Assembly (NCBI RefSeq): GCF_020080835.1
Contig: NC_058163.1
Span: 3,631,318 to 3,695,317 of the forward strand
Origin: Cotesia glomerata
Taxonomy: Eukaryota > Arthropoda > Insecta > Hymenoptera > Braconidae
DNA length: 64,000 nucleotides
Direction: 5' to 3'
The notes below the pieces were generated by a model, which searched no databases, was not told the DNA's origin, and saw nothing but the letters and a program-made list of their open reading frames with translations. Every line of letters starts with the position of its first letter. Within the stretch, counting starts at the first letter, position 1. This document shows positions 59,865-64,000 of the stretch, piece after piece. The position numbers were made by a program, and so were the translations under genes.

Positions 59865-62539
59865 GAGTTCTATATTTCAAAGCCATTATCCCGGATCCAA
59901 ATTGATTTTAGACTAATTTTTAAATTTTACATTAAATTTTTATTTATTAAATTTTAATTTTTACTTATTATTTATTTTCACCACATTATTGTCAGTATGA
60001 GCACTCATACCATCCTTGGGTGAATATATCTAACAATTAAAAATCTTTATTTTAATTTAAGATTAAGCAAAGATGTTATATTCTTTACTCAGTGAGACTT
60101 TTTTCAGCCACCGAAAAAATAATAACTCGGAAATGCTCAGACCAGGAATCGAACCTGGATCTTTTGGTGTCGCGCCAACTGCTCTACCCTTAATTTTTCG
60201 ATGGCCGAAAAAAGTCTCACTGAGTAAAGAATATAACATCGTTGCTTAATCTTAAATTAAAATAAAGATTTTTAATTGTTAGATATATTCACCCAAGGAT
60301 GGTATGAGTGCTAATACCGACAATAATGTGGTGAAAATAAATAATAAGTAAAAATTAAAATTTAAAGAATTTAATAAATAAAAATTTAATGTAAAATTTA
60401 AAAATTAGTCTAACATCAATTTGGATCGGGGATAATGGCTTTGAAATATAGAACTCTTTATTTAGTAAAAACACCGATCTTCGGAAAAAATAGTAAATAA
60501 TAATAATAATAGAGATCAAAGGTAAAATTTATATATAATAAAATCTTATAAATATATCAAATTAGATTGATCTAATTGATTAATTTAATGATTTAAATTC
60601 AATTATTAAATCTGATTAGTGAAATGTAATGTTAAATCTAATTATTAGATCCGATAGTTAGTTCCATTAAAATAGATTTAATTGTTGGAATTTTATGAGT
60701 TATAACCAATTGTTGAAATTTGATATTTTTAATAAAAAATTAGAGTTAATTGTTTAGATCTAATTGTTGAAATTTGATGATTTAAATTACAAATTAGACT
60801 TAATTATTTGGATCTAATTGTTAGAATCCAATAATATAAATCCAATAGTCAGTTCTAATTGTTTAGATTTAATTAGTATCAATTTAGATTCAACTATTTA
60901 GATCCAATTTTTTTAGATTTGAAATAGAAATCCATTTGTTTATATCCAATAGTTAGATCTAATCGATAATTCTTATAATGTAAGTCTAATTGTTAAGACC
61001 TTAAGAATTAAATCTAATTGTTGAAATCTGACAGTTCAAATTAAAAATTAGACTCAATTGTTTAGATCCAATAGTATAATTCCAATAGTTAGATCTAATT
61101 GTTTAGATCCAATAGTTAGGTCTGATTGTTTGGATTTAATAGTTTGGATCCAATTTTTGAAATCTGATAAATTAAATAAAAAATTAGACTCAATTGTTTA
61201 GATCTAATTGTTAAAATCCAATAATATGAATCCAATAGTCAGTTCTAATTAATTAGATCTAATTAGTATCAGTTCAGATTTAACTATTTAGATCCAATTT
61301 TTTATATTTAATATATATGATTCAATGTAAATATTTATTTGTTTATATCCAAGAGTAAGATCTAATTGTTTAGATCCAATAGTTAGATCTGATTGTTTAC
61401 ATCCAATAGTTAGATCTAAAAGTTTAGATCCAATTGTTGAAATCTGATAAATTAAATTAAAAATTAGACTCAATTGTTTAGATCTAATTGTTAAGATTCA
61501 ATAATATAAATCCAATAGTCAGTTCTAATTAATTAGATCTAATTAGTATCAATTTAGATCCAATTTTTCAGATCTAGTATATTAGATTTAATGGAGAAAT
61601 ACATTTGTTTATATCCAATAGTTAGATCTAATTGTTTAGAAGTATAAATCAGATCTAATGAATAAATCTAATTTTTACTTAAATTCTTATAATTATTGTC
61701 ATTATTATTATTATTATTATTATTATTGTATTTATACGACTTTACCGGCTGATAATAAAAACTATCTTTGTGTATCTTCTTTATTAATTATTATTATTAT
61801 AAAAAAAAAAAAAAAAAAAACTTACTAGCTTCAGCAAGAACATCAGAAACCAATTTCAAAGCTTTCTCAGTATGAGAAACAATTTTTTTAACAGCTTGCA
61901 ATTCTTCTTCCTTGGGATAAATACTCGAGTGATGAGCATCAACATGTTTGTCATCAGACCTGCGAGGAACAACGGAGAACATCATACCCGGAGGACCAGG
62001 GAATGGCCGAGGAGGCATTGGAGGAGCACCAGGACCACGACCACAGCGACGATACCACTCGTAGTACTCGCACTCTTCTTCATACCGACGACGTTCCTCC
62101 CAGTAAATCATCTCTTCGTCCATCATGGGACCCATCATGCCCATGGGACCCATCTGGTTCATCTCCTCGCGGCGGCGAGTAAACTCCTCTCGAGCCTGTT
62201 GACGGCGGTGTTTCTCCTCCAGCATCTTGCGCTGCTTAAGACTCGGCTTGATGTCTACCACTAGGTCAGGGTTGACTTTCTTCTTGTAGGCGAAGCGATG
62301 ACGACGACCCTTCATGTGCATGTCCTTGGCATTCGGGTCGTTGAAACGACACTCGCAGAGTTTGCAATTGAAACTTATTATCTTGCCGTCTTCAGACTTG
62401 TTCTCTTCGATGTACTCTTGACCCACCGGCTGGATGTCTTTTTCTTCAGTAAGTGATTCTTCAGCTGATTCCTCGACTACTGACTCGTCTGTTTTTACTT
62501 CAGCAGCTGCGTTTTGGTTCACTGTGCCGAGATTTCCAG
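51894..62539 (-). CDS. Zn72D: Zn72D / ZFR zinc-finger RNA-binding protein, last seven exons (5' end outside)
   Basis: ZFR proteins bind double-stranded RNA through U1-type zinc fingers and a C-terminal DZF dimerisation domain. In flies Zn72D acts in splicing and RNA editing control. Exons (minus): 62539-61826, 59307-59073, 58315-58128, 56445-56300, 53708-53613, 52693-52573, 52177-51894, all with GT/AG borders and consistent phases, ending in TAA. The visible protein has the third finger (FNCKLCECRFND...KDMHMKGRRH), a charged and Met/Pro-rich linker (EEMIYWEERRRYEEE), then the DZF domain from EEELQAVKKIVSHTEKALKL through RVIRDVMRVGNLAKGLLL, LEALAQLRHAKWFQ, CVIIIRIMRDLCNRVP.WG, ELLTEKVINTAGCPLS and AQHALRLVAFRQIHKVLGM, and a basic tail (PKHKGRFPRKRRRDN). 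No frameshift. The 5' exons, with the first two fingers, lie beyond the window. Confidence 0.93.
52334..52548 (-). mobile_element. TACACAGAAA-family MITE-like element, copy 6 (truncated)
   Basis: It starts TACACAGAAAGAAAAATTTATTG and follows the family to TTTATATACTTTAGGGAA, then stops 25 nt before a Zn72D exon (52573). Only about the terminal third remains. It lies in the last intron. Confidence 0.75.
52573..52693 (-). CDS. Zn72D: Zn72D exon, DZF domain part 6
   Basis: Acceptor CTTTTTTCAG, donor GTAATTT. It reads ALELLTEKVINTAGCPLSLG then EALRRLLECVAGGILLPGSP, matching the end of the DZF fold. Confidence 0.93.
52772..52908 (-). ncRNA. C/D-snoRNA-like sequence, intronic copy 1
   Basis: On the host-gene strand the sequence has ATGATGA (C box, 52894-52900) near its 5' end, CTGA (possible D', 52876-52879) and CTGA (D box, 52774-52777) at its 3' end. 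It lies inside the Zn72D intron between the exons at 53613 and 52693. A nearly identical copy occurs in another intron of the same gene (59400-59535), with homology ending at the box-flanking bases. The terminal stem is weak and the length (about 125 nt) is long for the class, so a small repeated element is an alternative. Confidence 0.4.
53613..53708 (-). CDS. Zn72D: Zn72D exon, DZF domain part 5 (96 nt)
   Basis: Acceptor GACTTTTACACAG, donor GTAATT, phase 0 at the 5' end. It reads ARASSLQNCVIIIRIMRDLC then NRVPTWGPLNPW, the conserved block with RDLC.R.P.W present across ZFR/NF90 proteins. Confidence 0.93.
53823..53873 (-). other. Possible in-frame 51-nt alternative exon of Zn72D
   Basis: AAAAAG|GATAACGAG ... 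AATCAG|GTTATA gives 17 in-frame codons (DNEAGRIAKAHHKAINQ) between the exons at 56300 and 53708, with no stop. Composition is more balanced than the intron around it. The acceptor has no pyrimidine tract, so support is limited. Confidence 0.25.
53874..54639. other. Zn72D intron, no feature seen
   Basis: AT-rich with a poly-A run at 54038-54064. No exon or RNA was recognised. Confidence 0.4.
54640..55760. repeat. Cluster of four foldback repeats (GATATAAGCTCATCCCGATGTTACACTCAT)
   Basis: Hairpin units at about 54660-54850, 55085-55255, 55260-55475 and 55525-55730, each with GAGCTTTCATTTGAGTACCCACAT arms and a TATATA loop, in a Zn72D intron. One flank (54900-55030) matches 31790-31910 closely, including GTTACAAGCAGTGAACCAGGGTTT. 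Confidence 0.8.
56300..56445 (-). CDS. Zn72D: Zn72D exon, DZF domain part 4
   Basis: Acceptor GGGATCTCAG and donor GTTTGA. A Gln/Thr/Pro spacer (AGQQQGAAQPQTTPATPAV) precedes the conserved DPPDVLPKAKCLEALAQLRH and AKWFQ. The acceptor lacks a strong pyrimidine tract, but frame and homology support it. Confidence 0.9.
56750..57340. repeat. Two more foldback repeats with a shared leader
   Basis: Hairpins at about 56858-57055 and 57105-57305. The leader GCAACCTTGCAGTCACTATGTGACT (56730-56755) also precedes the truncated copy at 63100, so the repeat unit is longer than the hairpin. Confidence 0.75.
57341..58127. other. Zn72D intron, no feature seen
   Basis: 57430-57720 is less AT-rich but has no supported exon. 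The rest is simple AT sequence. Confidence 0.4.
58128..58315 (-). CDS. Zn72D: Zn72D exon, DZF domain part 3
   Basis: Acceptor TTTTTTTTAG and donor GTAACTT. It reads TLLNKVAEILPSQLKIVAPE, ETYNVGKHPESAALTVSGGT and VTVSVTLTSPLMRETA. The Lys codon at the border is split between exons. Confidence 0.93.
58316..59072. other. Zn72D intron, degenerate AT-rich repeats
   Basis: AATTAATTAAAAAAATT and TTAATCAATTTAATTA words recur at 58380-58760. No feature beyond low complexity. Confidence 0.45.
59073..59307 (-). CDS. Zn72D: Zn72D exon, DZF domain part 2
   Basis: Acceptor TTAATTACAG at 59308 and donor GTAATT at 59072. After a variable low-complexity part (AAEVKKEEAEKKKDDN) it encodes RVIRDVMRVGNLAKGLLLSG and DNHVCLVVLCAEKPTK, the nucleotidyltransferase-like core shared by ZFR, NF90 and NF45 family proteins. 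Confidence 0.93.
59399..59535 (-). ncRNA. C/D-snoRNA-like sequence, intronic copy 2
   Basis: Nearly identical to 52772-52908 over its whole length, same strand, in the Zn72D intron between 61826 and 59307. Only a few substitutions separate the copies, while the flanks differ completely. The C-box (ATGATGA) and terminal D-box (CTGA) motifs are conserved. Confidence 0.4.
59800..59861. repeat. AAT microsatellite
   Basis: About 20 AAT units, preceded by AATAAG variants. It abuts the left end of the palindrome at 59861. Confidence 0.9.
59861..60460. mobile_element. 600-bp palindrome with tRNA-like loop
   Basis: The arms of about 260 bp are near-perfect inverted repeats, from TAAAGAGTTCTATATTTCAAAG to CTTTGAAATATAGAACTCTTTA. 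The loop (60122-60192) on the minus strand reads GGGTAGAGCAGTTGGCGCGA with box-A form TAGAGCAGTTGG, and CCAGGTTCGATTCCTGG with a perfect T-arm/box B. The stretch between the boxes is too short for an anticodon arm, so it is not a functional tRNA. TA bounds both ends. Probably a Pol III-capable foldback element. Confidence 0.75.
60540..61690. repeat. Degenerate array of ATCCAATAGTTAGATCTAATTGTTTAG units
   Basis: About 1.15 kb of 20-30 bp imperfect units with GATCTAATTGTT / AATCCAATAGTT cores and a higher-order period of about 300 bp (GTCAGTTCTAATTAATTAGATC recurs at 61228 and 61516). It lies in a Zn72D intron and ends in an ATT microsatellite (61695-61727). Confidence 0.75.
61826..62539 (-). 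CDS. Zn72D: Zn72D exon with third zinc finger and DZF start
   Basis: Acceptor TTTTTTAG at 62540-62541, then GNLGTVNQNAAAEVK in frame. Donor GTAAG at 61825. It contains the C2H2 finger (Cys-x2-Cys ... His-x5-His in CKLCECRF...HMKGRRH), a KQRKMLEEKHRRQQAREEF helix, a Met/Pro-rich stretch and the first DZF helix. It enters mid-protein, so it is not the start of the gene. Confidence 0.92.
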
Positions 62540-63204
62540 CTAAAAAATTATTATTATATTAAAGACTATTTAAGAAAATTATTTATTCATTTTTTATTCA
62601 TTTTATAATCAGAAAAAATTGAATCAAAAATAATTTTTAAATTTGTAATTCAATATTAAGAATTAAAAAAATAAAAAAAAATAGAATTTTAACCCTTCAT
62701 TATTTAACAACCCTTTTTCAAAAAAATTAACCTTATTAAAAAATTTTGTTCTAATTTTTAATCACGAAATTTAAATTAGAAATTTATGAATTAGACAATT
62801 TTTAAGCTTGTTTAAAAATCACTCGAAAAAAATTTTAAAAACTTACAAATTGATTAAAGATAATTTATTTATCTAGTTGCAAATAATGTATTAAAAAAAT
62901 ACTCTAATGAGCGATTCAATTAAAATTTATTTATAATTCTATAATTTGGAAAAATTGGATAAAAAATAATTTAAAAAATTCAAATTTTATGTCAAATATT
63001 AATAAGTAAAAAAAAAAATTCTTAATTACGAAATTAAATAAATATTTTTAATACAAATTACCTAATTAAAAAATGAATTTAATGATATAAATAATTAATA
63101 GCAACCTTGCAGTCACTATGTGACTGCCAAGAATTGTGGACTATAAATAAAGGACGTTGTGCTTTATTAAATAATGACTTTTGCTAAACTGAACTGTAGT
63201 TTCT
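62540..63204. other. Zn72D intron, no feature seen
   Basis: AT-rich, ending in the GCAACCTTGCAGTCACTATGTGACT leader of a foldback repeat at 63100-63125. Confidence 0.4.
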
Positions 63205-63312
63205 TAAATATTGACGTTTTTAAAGATATAAGCTCATCCCGATGTTACACTCATCGAGAGCTTTCATTTGAGTACTCACATGAATTTTGATATATTTTTC
63301 ATATATACATAT
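63205..63312. repeat. Half of a foldback repeat, cut by an LTR-like element
   Basis: Only the left arm (GATATAAGCTCATCCCGATGTTACACTCAT...GAGTACTCACAT) and part of the TATA loop are present. The right arm is missing from 63313 on. Confidence 0.75.
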
Positions 63313-64000
63313 TGTGACGTTATTTTTCACATGGGGTCTGTGACAACTGAGCGTCACATCGAGCACTAGCTCAAAAGTTCAAAAATATTGTACAGCGATA
63401 ACCCAAGATACTGTAAATAGAACGATTTAAAATTTTTTTTATTGATTTATGGTAATTGTGGATAGTTAGTTACAGGGTTAGGTAAAGTAGGAGGCCGCGA
63501 TATCAAGCCTCGCGGTAATACAGGATTTGGGGAATTAGTTCGCGAATTAGTTACAGTAAGATAGAGGAGTGATCATCGATCAAGGGAGTTCGAGTTCGAC
63601 CGCCGTCCGAGACGGACGTGTTCCAGATAGTCGGTCTTCAACCGTTGTCCAGGTTAGACGCTACAGAAAAATTATTCAGTCTTCGTCCAGGATGGACGCG
63701 TTCCCGATAAATTTTTATTCGTCTTCAGAGACGATTATGCTACAGATTCTCCCTTTTTTTTTGTTTATTTAATTAATTATTTAATTAGCTTCGAGTCGTT
63801 TGGGTTATAGCTACAGATTTAAGAGTAATAATGAGGAAAGTGATTGAGTTTTGTGTGAGTAAGGTAAAGTAAAGAGTAAAGTTATTAGTTGGCGTCTCGA
63901 GCTTGTGGATGAGTCTACGTTGCCGTGGAGCGGGACAATAAGTCACCCGGCCTCGTGGATGCTAGGTAACCAGCCCTTTTGAGACTCCTGGTGGACTACG
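63313..64000. mobile_element. Probable LTR retrotransposon 5' end (LTR), incomplete
   Basis: From TGTGACGTTATTTTTCAC the sequence abruptly becomes GC-richer and unlike all flanks. TGTGACG is a frequent start of insect gypsy-type LTRs. It contains spaced direct repeats (CGTCCGAGACGGACG, GTTGTCCAGG, CGTCCAGGATGGACGCGTTCC) and no long open frame. The window ends before any gag/pol, so the identification rests on the terminus, the abrupt junction and the composition. Confidence 0.5.

Noticed and set aside
59751..59957. Asn-rich 68-residue frame
   Set aside because: It is the translation of an AAT microsatellite.
60120..60192. A tRNA gene
   Set aside because: Box A and the T-arm are present, but the anticodon arm and acceptor pairing are missing; it is the loop of a palindromic element.
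62522..62522. A GTG start for the Zn72D zinc-finger exon
   Set aside because: The reading frame continues upstream to a good splice acceptor at 62540-62541, so this is an internal exon, not a translation start.

Overview
This is eukaryotic nuclear DNA, very AT-rich, with small exons, GT-AG introns of up to about 14 kb and dense mobile-element debris. The recognisable proteins are insect-like: ELL/Su(Tpl), polyubiquitin and Zn72D/ZFR. A hymenopteran, perhaps a braconid-type parasitoid wasp, fits the AT bias and repeat style, but that assignment is inference.

Layout. 1-13.9 kb has no confident gene: degenerate CTAG-cored minisatellites, several terminal-inverted-repeat (TIR) elements and two nested insertions (9.86-11.72 and 12.18-13.50 kb). 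13.9-16.9 kb holds ELL-derived exon remnants on the plus strand and a large inverted duplication that starts inside one of those exons. 18-29 kb has three tandem arrays with related AGRTGGCG-type cores. The 5' end of the true ELL gene is on the minus strand: coding exon 1 at 39296-39427, a 14.3 kb intron full of repeats, and coding exon 2 at 24987-25034. The rest of ELL is not visible. A GC-rich, CCAAT-containing stretch at 39.93-40.11 kb is the likely ELL promoter.

42.4-47.7 kb (minus) is a complete polyubiquitin gene: ten head-to-tail ubiquitins plus a final Gln, a 2.6 kb intron just before the ATG that carries a 1.2 kb foldback element, and a compact promoter with TATA, initiator, heat-shock element, CRE, CCAAT, NRF1-like and CACGTG motifs. 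47.9-50.1 kb is a tRNA-headed SINE followed by two tandem copies of a repeat ending in AACTTCCCGC. 51.9-62.5 kb (minus) carries the last seven exons of Zn72D/ZFR (third zinc finger and the DZF domain); its 5' exons lie beyond the right edge. Its introns hold two near-identical C/D-snoRNA-like sequences, foldback repeats and a 600-bp palindrome with a tRNA-like loop. 63.3-64.0 kb looks like the start of an LTR retrotransposon.

Functionally the three genes are housekeeping: transcription elongation (ELL), the stress-inducible ubiquitin supply, and RNA binding/splicing (Zn72D). They share a strand, but nothing suggests co-regulation. The most unusual content is in the repeats: a GC-rich multi-hairpin element whose stems covary between two copies, TIR elements whose empty sites can be read from relatives inside the window, a TIR element that has captured flanking DNA, and core-sharing tandem arrays. 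No CRISPR, prokaryotic or viral gene set is present.
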